From Gemmatimonadales bacterium (lineage in GTDB: Bacteria; Gemmatimonadota; Gemmatimonadetes; Gemmatimonadales; GWC2-71-9): a stretch of DNA of 11,120 bases. Both the position numbers and the translations under genes were made by a program. Of this stretch, positions 1 to 6,227 are shown piece after piece. Below the pieces are notes generated by a model, which worked only from the letters and a program-made list of their open reading frames with translations, was not told where the DNA came from and did no database searches. The stretch covers positions 1 through 11,120 of the forward strand of contig JACCSE010000286.1 in assembly GCA_013813145.1 (NCBI GenBank). Reading direction: 5' to 3'. Every line of letters begins with the position of its first letter. The stretch's first letter is position 1.

Positions 1-1278
1 ATGTACGACTGGGCCAACTCCGCGGTGCAGACCACCATCATCACGGCCGTCTTCCCCATCTACTTCGTGAAAGTGGCCGGCGCGGGACTCCCCGAGGGCA
101 GCGCGATTCAGCGGCTCGCGACGATCAACACCCTCGCTCTCGTCATCATCGCCATCGTCGCGCCCTTCCTCGGCGCCATCTCCGATTACAGCGCGACCAA
201 GAAGCGGTTCATCGCGGCCTTCATGGCCCTCGGGACGCTCGCCACCGCGGCGATGTTCCTGGTGAATACCGGCGACCTCGACCTCGCGTCGTGGCTCTTC
301 GTGGCGGTGCTGGTGGGGGTGAGCGGCAGCGTCGTCTTCTACGAGGCCCTGCTGCCACACATCGCGACGCCGGCCGAGATGGACCGGGTGTCCAGCGCCG
401 GATACGCGCTCGGGTATCTGGGGGGCGGACTGCTCCTCGCGGCCAACCTGGCGTGGATCCAGAAGCCTGAATGGTTCGGCCTGTCGCCGGAGGATAACCT
501 GCCGGTCAGGCTGGCCTTTGTGTCGGTGGCGGTCTGGTGGGCCCTCTTTTCGGTCCCGCTGTTCCGCGGAGTGCCGGAGCCCCGGGCCACGGCAGAGCCC
601 GACGAGCGTCTGGGGGAGAGCCCGCTACGAGCGGCGCTCGGCCGCCTGGGGGCGACCCTCCGCGAGTTGCGCGGCTACCGGCAGGCGTTCCTGATGCTGC
701 TCGCCTTCCTGATCTACAACGATGGGATCCAGACCATCATCAAGATGGCGACGGCGTATGGCACCGAGATCGGTATCGAGCAGAGTGCCCTCATCGGCGC
801 CATCCTCCTGGTCCAGTTCGTGGGTATTCCCTGCTCCTTCCTGTTCGGCGCGCTGGCCGGCCGCATCGGGCCGAAGCGCGCGATTTTCCTCGGGCTGCTG
901 GCCTATACCGGCATCAGCATCCTGGGCTACTTCATGACGACCGCACTGCACTTCTACGTCCTGGCCGGCATGGTCGGGATGGTGCAGGGCGGCACGCAGG
1001 CGCTGAGCCGGTCACTCTTCGCCAGCATGATCCCGCAGCACAAGTCGGGCGAGTTCTTCGGCTTCTTCAGCGTCTTCGAAAAGTTCGCAGGGATCTTCGG
1101 CCCGCTCATCTTCGCGGTGACGATCGCGGCCTCGGGCACGAGCCGGAACGCGATCCTCTCGGTCATCGTCTTCTTCGCGGTGGGGGCCGCGATTCTGTGG
1201 ACGGTCGACCTGGACGAGGGGAGACGGGCGGCGCGGCAGGCGGATGCGGAGGCGCGGGGGGAGCCGGCGGGCCAGTAA
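1..1278 (+). CDS. UMF1-type MFS transporter (5' end cut by window)
   Basis: This is a polytopic inner-membrane carrier of the major facilitator superfamily, most like the UMF1/Atg22-like group. The 425 visible residues begin with [12 protein letters not shown]. In family members the YDWANSA motif is normally preceded by a few residues such as a Trp-Ala-Leu, so the first ATG here is probably internal and the true start lies just upstream of the window. Family-like stretches include [10 protein letters not shown] (about 113-122), [12 protein letters not shown] (132-143), [12 protein letters not shown] (236-247), [15 protein letters not shown] (a cytoplasmic loop motif, about 281-295) and [16 protein letters not shown] (about 330-345). 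About 12 hydrophobic segments are visible, with a hydrophilic central loop around residues 195-225 and a charged C-terminal tail. The substrate cannot be told from sequence; relatives have been linked to amino acid or metabolite export. The downstream gene is convergent, so this gene is not part of the lysine operon. Confidence 0.88.
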   Translation: MYDWANSAVQTTIITAVFPIYFVKVAGAGLPEGSAIQRLATINTLALVIIAIVAPFLGAISDYSATKKRFIAAFMALGTLATAAMFLVNTGDLDLASWLFVAVLVGVSGSVVFYEALLPHIATPAEMDRVSSAGYALGYLGGGLLLAANLAWIQKPEWFGLSPEDNLPVRLAFVSVAVWWALFSVPLFRGVPEPRATAEPDERLGESPLRAALGRLGATLRELRGYRQAFLMLLAFLIYNDGIQTIIKMATAYGTEIGIEQSALIGAILLVQFVGIPCSFLFGALAGRIGPKRAIFLGLLAYTGISILGYFMTTALHFYVLAGMVGMVQGGTQALSRSLFASMIPQHKSGEFFGFFSVFEKFAGIFGPLIFAVTIAASGTSRNAILSVIVFFAVGAAILWTVDLDEGRRAARQADAEARGEPAGQ

Positions 1279-1318
1279 GCGGCGGGCGGTAGACGACGGA
1301 CGGTAGAGGGCGGATAGG
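1279..1318. repeat. GGCGGTAGACGG-type low-complexity repeat
   Basis: Directly after the transporter stop codon the sequence runs through imperfect units of the form CGGTAGACGA, CGGACGGTAGA and GGGCGGATAG. It closely resembles the GACGGCGGACGG tracts that bracket the four-helix-bundle gene at 4308-4336 and 4787-4825. Three such tracts in 11 kb, all intergenic, suggest a dispersed intergenic repeat family of this genome. Its function is unknown. Confidence 0.5.
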
Positions 1319-1326
1319 AACGCGCC

Positions 1327-1352
1327 TACTTCATCCCGAGCGGGATGAGGTA
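1327..1352. terminator. Hairpin between convergent genes, probable bidirectional terminator
   Basis: TACTTCATCCC (1327-1337) pairs with GGGATGAGGTA (1342-1352) around a GAGC loop, giving an 11-bp stem with one G-T pair. It lies between the plus-strand transporter stop (1278) and the minus-strand lipoprotein stop (1373), where a shared terminator would be expected. There is no T-run on either side, so it may be a weak or factor-assisted terminator or simply an mRNA 3'-end stabiliser. Confidence 0.5.
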
Positions 1353-1372
1353 CTTCGGTTCGCCGCCGGCCG

Positions 1373-2014
1373 CTACAGCGGCCCCGGTCCGTCCCCGCAG
1401 TGCACCACCAGCCGCACCCGCACCGTCTTCCCGATGACCACGGTGAACGGCTGCGGATTGCCTCCCTGCACCTTGCAGTGCGGTGCCACGTCCTTCAGGG
1501 TCACCAGGTGAACCCCTGGCGCCAAGTCGGTGAACAGCTCGCTGTCCGCGATGTCGATCACCCGGAGCGCAGCGCCCGCGACGGAGAGCTGGTAGCCGTC
1601 GTCATCGGGCGGGCCGCCGGTGGAGGATACTTCGATCTGGAACCCGCCGACGTCCGGCAGCTCGCAGAGAATGGTGAACCGTATCGCGCTGGTGTCGCCG
1701 TCGCGGACGGTGGTCGTCCGAGGGTTGATGCCCTCCAGCGCGCAATTGTCGGGAATGCCGGACAGGGTGACGGTGTGATCCCCCTCGTCCACGGCGTCGT
1801 ACAGGACCGTGCCGTCGGGGTCGATCGAGCGGAGATCCCTTCCGTCGAGCAGGATGGCGTAGCCCGCGAATTCCGAGCCGCCGCCCTCGGTGGCGACGGT
1901 GACTTCGATCCGGCCGTCGGACGAGAACACGCCCGACACCGTGTCGCAGGCCGGGAGGACGGCGACGAGGCTTGTCAGGGTGACGGCACGGCGTAACGTG
2001 AAGATCCGGGGCAT
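1373..2014 (-). CDS. Putative lipoprotein with two tandem PEGA/Ig-like repeats
   Basis: This is an unnamed exported protein of 213 residues. The ATG at 2014 is chosen because it gives a clean signal peptide: basic MPRIFTLRRA, a hydrophobic core, then LPAC with Cys23 as the lipidation site. The open frame extends further upstream to 2368, but that part has no signal sequence and overlaps the next gene. The mature part is two copies of one domain (about 34-118 and 124-207). Both follow the pattern of a GY strand, a short beta region, a G-x-H-x-V-T-L turn, a Cys, G-x-NP, a TV strand and a final Cys. The cysteines are at 91 and 117 and at 180 and 206, the same 26-residue spacing in each copy. This resembles small beta-sandwich (PEGA-like) domains of surface proteins. 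Asp24 follows the lipidated Cys. No catalytic residues are evident, and binding or envelope anchoring is only a guess. The nearest purine-rich stretch upstream is too far away to be a convincing ribosome site. Confidence 0.72.
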   Translation of the reverse strand: MPRIFTLRRAVTLTSLVAVLPACDTVSGVFSSDGRIEVTVATEGGGSEFAGYAILLDGRDLRSIDPDGTVLYDAVDEGDHTVTLSGIPDNCALEGINPRTTTVRDGDTSAIRFTILCELPDVGGFQIEVSSTGGPPDDDGYQLSVAGAALRVIDIADSELFTDLAPGVHLVTLKDVAPHCKVQGGNPQPFTVVIGKTVRVRLVVHCGDGPGPL

Positions 2015-2045
2015 CGGCTGCTCGGGTGGTTTCCTATCGAATTTG

Positions 2046-2065
2046 GACGCCGGACCGGCGGCGTC
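2046..2065. promoter_or_regulatory. Palindrome in the divergent intergenic region
   Basis: GACGCCG (2046-2052) and CGGCGTC (2059-2065) form a perfect 7-bp inverted repeat around GACCGG, itself nearly symmetrical. It lies between the divergently transcribed lipoprotein gene and the lysine operon. On the minus strand the complement of 2064-2069 reads TTGACG, a good -35 match for the lipoprotein gene, although no matching -10 box is obvious. It could be an operator or only a GC-rich chance dyad. Confidence 0.3.
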
Positions 2066-2089
2066 AAGCACAGGCGGGCTGTCGGCCCC

Positions 2090-2119
2090 TTGCCCACGGC
2101 CGGTCCTCTCTCCTACGTT
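2090..2119 (+). promoter_or_regulatory. Candidate promoter for the lysine operon leader
   Basis: TTGCCC (2090-2095) and TACGTT (2114-2119) are separated by 18 bases. They match the standard sigma-70 boxes at four and three positions respectively. The predicted start of transcription would fall at about 2126, on the first ATG of the small leader frame, implying a leaderless transcript. The match is modest, and the consensus for this organism is unknown. Confidence 0.25.
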
Positions 2120-2125
2120 TGTGAC

Positions 2126-2191
2126 ATGATGACTCTCCCGATGACCGCGCCCATGAAGCGCCGCTCCAGCGGCGGGCACCGACCGGCCTAG
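2126..2191 (+). CDS. Candidate 21-residue leader peptide, Met/Thr-rich
   Basis: A short open frame, ATG to TAG, reads MMTLPMTAPMK followed by RRSSGGHRPA. Seven of its first eleven residues are Met, Thr or Lys, all end products of the aspartate pathway whose genes follow. The frame ends 65 bases before the operon's first start codon. Its later codons overlap a hairpin at 2159-2174, and a terminator-like hairpin follows at 2218-2245. This arrangement resembles amino-acid biosynthetic attenuators such as the E. coli thr leader. No Shine-Dalgarno sequence precedes it; translation would need a leaderless mRNA starting near 2126. GC-rich DNA yields many small frames by chance, so this is a hypothesis. 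Confidence 0.3.
   Translation: MMTLPMTAPMKRRSSGGHRPA
2159..2174 (+). promoter_or_regulatory. Leader hairpin (possible attenuator segments 1 and 2)
   Basis: CGCCGC (2159-2164) pairs with GCGGCG (2169-2174) around TCCA. The 3' part, CGGCGGG (2170-2176), is also an exact complement of CCCGCCG (2220-2226), the 5' arm of the terminator-like hairpin. The two structures are therefore mutually exclusive, as in a transcription attenuator. Pairing was worked out by hand, with no energy calculation. Confidence 0.4.
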
Positions 2192-2217
2192 GGACGTCAC
2201 AGCACCCTCGACCAGGA

Positions 2218-2250
2218 GCCCCGCCGTGCAACGCACCGGCGGGGCGTTTT
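2218..2250 (+). terminator. Terminator-like hairpin just before dapE (possible attenuator)
   Basis: GCCCCGCCG (2218-2226) pairs perfectly with CGGCGGGGC (2237-2245), and TGC/GCA can extend the stem inside, with one bulged base. The hairpin is followed by GTTTTC. This is the classic shape of an intrinsic terminator, but it sits only ten bases upstream of the first operon ATG at 2256. It would cut off the whole lysine operon unless prevented from forming, so an attenuator role is natural. The 3' arm also contains the only GGGG near the start codon, so it might alternatively hide the ribosome site. Confidence 0.6.
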
Positions 2251-2255
2251 CATTC

Positions 2256-3257
2256 ATGGATCCTCTGGAGCTGACCCGGTCGCTCGTGGCACTCGACACC
2301 CCCACCGGCGGCGAGCGCCCCGCGACCGACTTCCTCGACGCCGCGCTGAGCCGGGCCGGGTACACCACTGTCCGGCAGACCGTGTCCGCCGGGCGGCAGA
2401 ACCTGTACGCCTACCGGGAGCCGCCGGCGCTGGTCTTCTCCACCCACCTGGATTGCGTGCCGCCGTACGTTCCCCTCGCGGAGGACGCCGAGGCGATCCG
2501 GGGCCGGGGCAGCTGCGACGCGAAGGGACTCGCCGCGGCGATGATCGCGGCGGCGGAGCGGCTGGCGGATCGCGGAGAGCGGCGGGTCGGACTGTTGTTC
2601 CTCGTCGGCGAGGAGAATGGCTCCGACGGCGCCCGCGCGGCGGCCGACTTCGGGCCCCGAGGGCAATTCCTCATCAACGGGGAGCCGACCGAGAACCGGC
2701 TTTCGATCGGACAGAAGGGCTCGCTCCGGGTGGATCTGGAGGCGACCGGCCGGGCGGCGCACTCGGCCTACCCGGACGAGGGGGTGAGCGCGATTGCCGC
2801 GCTGCTGGACACCATCGACCGGATGCGGGCGATGCCGCTGCCGGGCGATCCACTCCTCGGCGCTTCGACGCTCAACGTCGGGCTGATCGGCGGTGGGGTC
2901 GCGCCCAACGTCATCCCACCCCACGCCGCCGCGCAGATCCTGATCCGGACCGTGGAGCCGACCGCGCCGCTGAAAGAGCGGATCCGCGGGATCCTGACAC
3001 CCAACGTGTCGGTGGCGTTCCCGGTCGAGCTGCCGTTTCACAAGGGCGGCACCGCTCCCGCCGGCTGGGAGACGACGGTGGTGAGCTTCGCCAGCGACCT
3101 TCCCTTCCTGGCATCCTGGGGCGAGGGGTACCAGCTCGGGCCGGGCACGATCAAGGTTGCGCATACCGCCGAGGAACACATCCGCAAAGACGACCTGCTC
3201 CGCGGAGTGGAGCTGTACGTCCGGCTGGCCACCGACCTCCTGGGTCGCGCTCCATGA
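2256..3257 (+). CDS. dapE: M20-family succinyl-diaminopimelate desuccinylase-like hydrolase
   Basis: This is a zinc-dependent M20 amidohydrolase of 333 residues. It probably removes succinate from N-succinyl-LL-diaminopimelate in the cytoplasm, releasing LL-diaminopimelate for lysine and peptidoglycan. Metal and catalytic motifs are complete: H64-L-D66, D88 in GRGSCDAKG, the E119-E120 pair in VGEENG, E143 in NGEPT and H303 in AHTAEEH. H169 in GRAAHSAYP is the usual dimer-interface histidine. The ATG at 2256 is preferred to an in-frame GTG at 2226 because the latter lies inside the terminator-like hairpin and adds ten unconserved residues. It is the first gene of the operon and overlaps asd by ATGA. 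M20 relatives also include ArgE and LysK. The choice of DapE rests mainly on dapD and the other dap genes downstream, and the protein is shorter than the E. coli enzyme. Confidence 0.78.
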   Translation: MDPLELTRSLVALDTPTGGERPATDFLDAALSRAGYTTVRQTVSAGRQNLYAYREPPALVFSTHLDCVPPYVPLAEDAEAIRGRGSCDAKGLAAAMIAAAERLADRGERRVGLLFLVGEENGSDGARAAADFGPRGQFLINGEPTENRLSIGQKGSLRVDLEATGRAAHSAYPDEGVSAIAALLDTIDRMRAMPLPGDPLLGASTLNVGLIGGGVAPNVIPPHAAAQILIRTVEPTAPLKERIRGILTPNVSVAFPVELPFHKGGTAPAGWETTVVSFASDLPFLASWGEGYQLGPGTIKVAHTAEEHIRKDDLLRGVELYVRLATDLLGRAP

Positions 3258-4309
3258 CCGCGAAGATCCCCGTCTCCGTCCTCGGCGCCACCGGTACGGT
3301 GGGCCAGAAGTTCGTCCAGCTGCTCGCCGAGCACCCCTGGTTCGAGCTGGCGGCGGTCGCGGCGTCGGCGGCGAGCGCGGGCAAGCGATACGGTGAGGTG
3401 GTGCGCTGGCGGGAGCAGATCCCGCTGCCCGATCGGATCGGCGCGCTCACCGTGCGGGAGTGCGCCCCGCCGTTGCCCGGTCCGATCGTATTCTCCGCGC
3501 TCGACGCCGAGGCGGCGGGGCCGATCGAGCAGGCGTTCGCGCGCGCGGGCGCGTACGTGGTGACCAACACCCGCAACCACCGGATGGACGAGGACGTCCC
3601 GCTGCTGGTTCCCGAGGCCAATGCCGATCACCTGGTGCTGGTGGACCGGCAGCGCACGGCGCGGGGGTGGAGCGGGGCAATCCTGGCCAACCCCAACTGC
3701 TCGACCGCGGGGCTGGTCCTGGCGCTGGCTCCGCTGCACCGGGCGTTCGGGATCGAGAAGCTGTTCGTCTCGACCATGCAGGCGGTATCGGGCGCGGGGC
3801 ATCCCGGAGTGGCGTCGCTCGACATCCTCGGCAACGTGATCCCGTACATCGGCGGCGAGGAAGAAAAGATCGAGCGGGAGAGTCGGAAGATGCTCGGTAC
3901 CCTGGGGCCTGCGGGCGTCGAGCCGGCAGGTTTCCTGGTCAGCGCGCACGCCAGCCGGGTGGCGGTGCTCGACGGCCACCTCGAGACGGTGTCGGTCGGG
4001 TTCGGCCGGCGAGTCACTCCCGAGGACGCGATCGCGGCACTGCGGGAGTTCGCCCCATCGCCCTGCGTGGCCGAGTTACCGTCCTCGCCCCGGCCACCAG
4101 TGGAGGTGGAGCTGCGTGCCGACCGGCCGCAGCCGAGATTGGATCTGGAGCGCGGGAGAGGGATGGCGGTCACCGTGGGCCGAATCCGACCCTGTCCGAT
4201 TCTGGACTTGCGACTCGTACTCCTGGGTCACAATACGATCCGAGGCGCCGCGGGTCAGGGCGTGCAGATAGCGGAACTTCTGGTGGCGGATGGAAGGGTG
4301 GAACAATAG
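3254..4309 (+). CDS. asd: Aspartate-semialdehyde dehydrogenase
   Basis: This enzyme reduces aspartyl-4-phosphate to aspartate-4-semialdehyde with NADPH, the branch-point step for lysine, threonine and methionine. The 351-residue protein shows the dinucleotide-binding loop GATGTVG (11-17), the nucleophile Cys149 in NPNCSTAGL, QAVSGAGHPGVAS (176-188) and the likely general-base histidine H242 in RVAVLDGH. The conserved C-terminal HNTIRGAAG is at 326-334. The pattern is that of the archaeal/yeast-like ASADH subgroup rather than the E. coli one. The start is fixed by the ATGA overlap with dapE, so translation is probably coupled. There is no strong ribosome site. Aspartokinase would be expected right after it, but an inverted four-helix-bundle gene intervenes. 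Confidence 0.93.
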   Translation: MTAKIPVSVLGATGTVGQKFVQLLAEHPWFELAAVAASAASAGKRYGEVVRWREQIPLPDRIGALTVRECAPPLPGPIVFSALDAEAAGPIEQAFARAGAYVVTNTRNHRMDEDVPLLVPEANADHLVLVDRQRTARGWSGAILANPNCSTAGLVLALAPLHRAFGIEKLFVSTMQAVSGAGHPGVASLDILGNVIPYIGGEEEKIERESRKMLGTLGPAGVEPAGFLVSAHASRVAVLDGHLETVSVGFGRRVTPEDAIAALREFAPSPCVAELPSSPRPPVEVELRADRPQPRLDLERGRGMAVTVGRIRPCPILDLRLVLLGHNTIRGAAGQGVQIAELLVADGRVEQ

Positions 4310-4336
4310 ACGGCGGACGGCGGACGGCGGGCGGCG
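4308..4336. repeat. Left inverted GACGGCGGACGG repeat of the cassette
   Basis: Starting at the asd stop codon, the sequence reads TAGACGGCGGACGGCGGAC and then GGCGGGCGGCG. The reverse complement of 4787-4825 contains GACGGCGGACGG, then CGAC, then TGCGGACGGCGG. The two tracts are therefore near-identical inverted repeats flanking the four-helix-bundle gene. The gene's stop codon (4337-4339) lies immediately at the inner end of this tract. Confidence 0.6.
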
Positions 4337-4693
4337 TCAAGGGCTTTTAATGCGTCGCGCAAGAGCTTCGAGCATCCGCTTGACTACAACCACGCGGTCG
4401 ATCAGGGCGGCGGCCTCATGCTCAGCGACGATTCCTAAGTCTCTAGCAAGCAATAAGTAGCAGTGGACCTCTGACGCGGAGCCCGAGGCGATGTCCAGGA
4501 AGCGGCGGAACTCGGCCTGAGTTCGGCGCCTGGCGCCCTCCGCGATGTTTGCCTCAATCGAGTACGTCGCCCGGCGGAGCTGAGTTAGTAACCCGAACCG
4601 CTCCTCCGGAGGAAAGCCGCGCGTAGTTCGGTAGACGATGATCGACAGGTCGTGAGCCGCGACCCAGGTTCGAAGACGCGTAAATGGATGCAT
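4337..4693 (-). CDS. Four-helix-bundle (23S rRNA intervening-sequence type) protein
   Basis: This small protein of 118 residues belongs to the S23/IVP four-helix-bundle family, first seen encoded by insertions in 23S rRNA genes and related in fold to the Avd accessory protein of diversity-generating retroelements. Family hallmarks are visible: FTRLRTWVAAHDL at the N-terminus, FPPEERFGLLTQLRRA (27-42), SIEANIAEGARRRTQAEF (45-62), RFLDIASGSASEV (64-76) and a C-terminal helix ending ALARRIKSP. The ATG at 4693 is chosen because family proteins start near this point; a GTG at 4741 would add 16 residues. It lies antisense inside the lysine operon between asd and lysC. It is noticeably less GC-rich than its neighbours and is bracketed by inverted repeats, all pointing to insertion. 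Its biochemical role is unknown. A short AT-richer stretch upstream (about 4694-4770) could hold its promoter. Confidence 0.85.
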   Translation of the reverse strand: MHPFTRLRTWVAAHDLSIIVYRTTRGFPPEERFGLLTQLRRATYSIEANIAEGARRRTQAEFRRFLDIASGSASEVHCYLLLARDLGIVAEHEAAALIDRVVVVKRMLEALARRIKSP

Positions 4694-4786
4694 GGCGAGA
4701 TTGTGAGCGTTACTATGTGGGTCAGGCGCTAGGGATTGCACACCATGACGCTATCACATGGCACGAAATTACGCGGGGGTCCTCTC

Positions 4787-4825
4787 CGACCTGCCGCCGT
4801 CCGCAGTCGGCCGTCCGCCGTCCCT
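4787..4825. repeat. Right inverted GACGGCGGACGG repeat of the cassette
   Basis: The tract reads CTGCCGCCGTCCGCAG, then TCGGCCGTCCGCCGTCCC, ending six bases before the lysC ATG. It is the inverted partner of the tract at 4308-4336. It leaves no room for a normal ribosome-binding site ahead of lysC. Confidence 0.55.
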
Positions 4826-4830
4826 TATCC

Positions 4831-6183
4831 ATGATCGTCTGCAAGTTCGGTGGTACCTCGGTGGCGGACGCGGCCACCATTGGCCGGTTGGTGCGAATCG
4901 TGGAGACCAGACTCGACGACCGCCCGTTGATCGTCGTGTCCGCCCTCGCTGGAGTGACCGACGCTCTCCTCGCGCTCGCGCGCGCGGCGTATGAGAGAGA
5001 CGCGGGCAAGGTGAAAGAGGGGCTGGATGGTCTGGCGCGGCGGCACGCGTCCACGGCACGCGAGCTGCCCGGAGGCGAGGTCGCACTGGATGCGATTGAG
5101 GAAGATGTCAAGGCGCTGGCGTCGGAGATCGAAGGCACCACGGGCCGGATGCCGCGGCCGGCGGACGTCGATGCCATCGCGAGCCGGGGCGAGCTGTGGA
5201 GCTCGCGCCTCGTTGCGGCGGCCATGGCCGGCGCCGGGCTGTCCCCGGCCTGGGTGGACATCCGCCCGATCATGGTGACGGACGACCGATTCAGCCGGGC
5301 GACACCATACACCCAGGTGCTCAACAAGCGAGCCCGCGAGTGCCTGACCCCGCTCATCGATGCCGGTCTGGTGCCGGTGACCCAGGGCTTCATCGGCGCC
5401 ACGCCCGACGGAGTGCCGACGACGCTCGGGCGCGGCGGTTCCGACTTCACCGCGGCGCTGCTCGGTGCCGCGCTCAGCGCCAGCAGGGTCGAGATCTGGA
5501 CCGATGTGGACGGACTGATGACGGCCGACCCGCGGATCGTGCCGGCCGCCCGCACCTTGCGTGCAGCGAGCTACGAGGAGGCGGCGGAGCTCGCCACCTT
5601 CGGCGCCAGGGTGCTGCACCCCGCCACCGCGATGCCGCTGGTGCGGGCGGGCATCCCGATCGTGGTGCTCAACGCTCGTCGCCCGGAGCAGCCGGGCACC
5701 ACGGTCGCGCCCTCGGCCGAGCTGGAGCGGGTGGGCGACTCACCGATCAGGTCGATCTCATGGAAGAAGGGGATCACGGTCATCAACGTGCGGGCGCCTC
5801 GGATGCTGGGTGCGTTCGGATTCCTGCGTGCCATGTTCGAGGTGTTCGAGCGCCACGAGGTAGTGGTGGACGTGCTCGCCAGCGGCGAAGTGAGCGTATC
5901 GCTGACCGTGGAAGACCGCTCGCGGCTCGACGCGGTCGTCCGCGAGCTGTCCGAGCTGGGGGAAGTCTGGCTGGAGGACCGGCGCGCGATCGTCGCGGTC
6001 GTTGGAATCGGGCTCCGCCACACTCCGGGCCTCGCCGCCCGCCTCTTCAAGGCGGTCCAGCCCGCGAACGTCGAAGTCATCTCCCAGGGAGCCTCGGCAA
6101 TCAACATGACTTTCGTCGTCCGCGAAGAAGACGGCCCCGACGTCGTGCGGCGGCTGCATGCCGAGTTCTTTGGAGCGTGCTGA
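4831..6183 (+). CDS. lysC: Aspartate kinase, monofunctional LysC type
   Basis: This enzyme phosphorylates L-aspartate with ATP, the committed step of the aspartate family. At 450 residues it is collinear with E. coli LysC. The kinase domain shows KFGGTSVAD (5-13), VVSALAGVTD (35-44), SRGELWSS (118-125), TTLGRGGSDFTAALL (197-211), WTDVDG (223-228), ADPR (232-235) and FGARVLHPAT (257-266). Two ACT domains follow (about 315-380 and 387-447), the usual site of allosteric feedback by lysine; the effector here is inferred, not seen. The ATG at 4831 is chosen because KFGGTS must lie near the N-terminus. The frame is open back to about 4684 but runs through the inserted repeat. No ribosome site precedes it. 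The stop codon overlaps an in-frame upstream ATG of dapB (TGATG). Confidence 0.95.
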   Translation: MIVCKFGGTSVADAATIGRLVRIVETRLDDRPLIVVSALAGVTDALLALARAAYERDAGKVKEGLDGLARRHASTARELPGGEVALDAIEEDVKALASEIEGTTGRMPRPADVDAIASRGELWSSRLVAAAMAGAGLSPAWVDIRPIMVTDDRFSRATPYTQVLNKRARECLTPLIDAGLVPVTQGFIGATPDGVPTTLGRGGSDFTAALLGAALSASRVEIWTDVDGLMTADPRIVPAARTLRAASYEEAAELATFGARVLHPATAMPLVRAGIPIVVLNARRPEQPGTTVAPSAELERVGDSPIRSISWKKGITVINVRAPRMLGAFGFLRAMFEVFERHEVVVDVLASGEVSVSLTVEDRSRLDAVVRELSELGEVWLEDRRAIVAVVGIGLRHTPGLAARLFKAVQPANVEVISQGASAINMTFVVREEDGPDVVRRLHAEFFGAC

Positions 6184-6199
6184 TGACGGAGCTTCGGGG

Positions 6200-6218
6200 C
6201 TGTGGTTTACCACAGAGG
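6200..6218 (+). promoter_or_regulatory. Hairpin overlapping the dapB ribosome-binding site
   Basis: CTGTGG (6200-6205) and CCACAG (6210-6215) form a perfect 6-bp stem with a TTTA loop. The best Shine-Dalgarno sequence for the dapB start at 6228 is AGAGG at 6214-6218, nine bases before the ATG; its first two bases lie in the stem. The stretch TTTACCACAGAGGCACAGA also resembles an intergenic repeat motif that I recall from other soil bacteria, so it may be an insertion rather than a designed control element. Confidence 0.35.
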
Positions 6219-6227
6219 CACAGATCC

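Noticed and set aside
2015..2255. Lysine riboswitch or T-box leader upstream of dapE
   Set aside because: I found no AGAGGTGC-type L-box core and no GGTGG-x-ACCGCG T-box motif, and the space is short for a lysine riboswitch plus terminator.
2015..2368. Longer start for the minus-strand lipoprotein gene, up to 2368
   Set aside because: The extra 118 residues overlap dapE and its leader antisense and would bury the clear lipoprotein signal peptide inside the protein.
2250..3979. Long minus-strand open frames opposite dapE and asd (about 310 codons each)
   Set aside because: They mirror the codon structure of the real genes, have no recognisable motifs and are biased to Arg, Gly and Pro.
4308..4825. 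CRISPR array or short tandem-repeat array
   Set aside because: The repeats are simple GACGGCGGACGG runs without regular spacers, and no cas genes are present.
4684..4830. An N-terminal extension of lysC starting at ATG 4684
   Set aside because: The added 49 residues run through the inserted cassette and repeat, show no aspartokinase similarity, and would place KFGGTS far from its usual N-terminal position.
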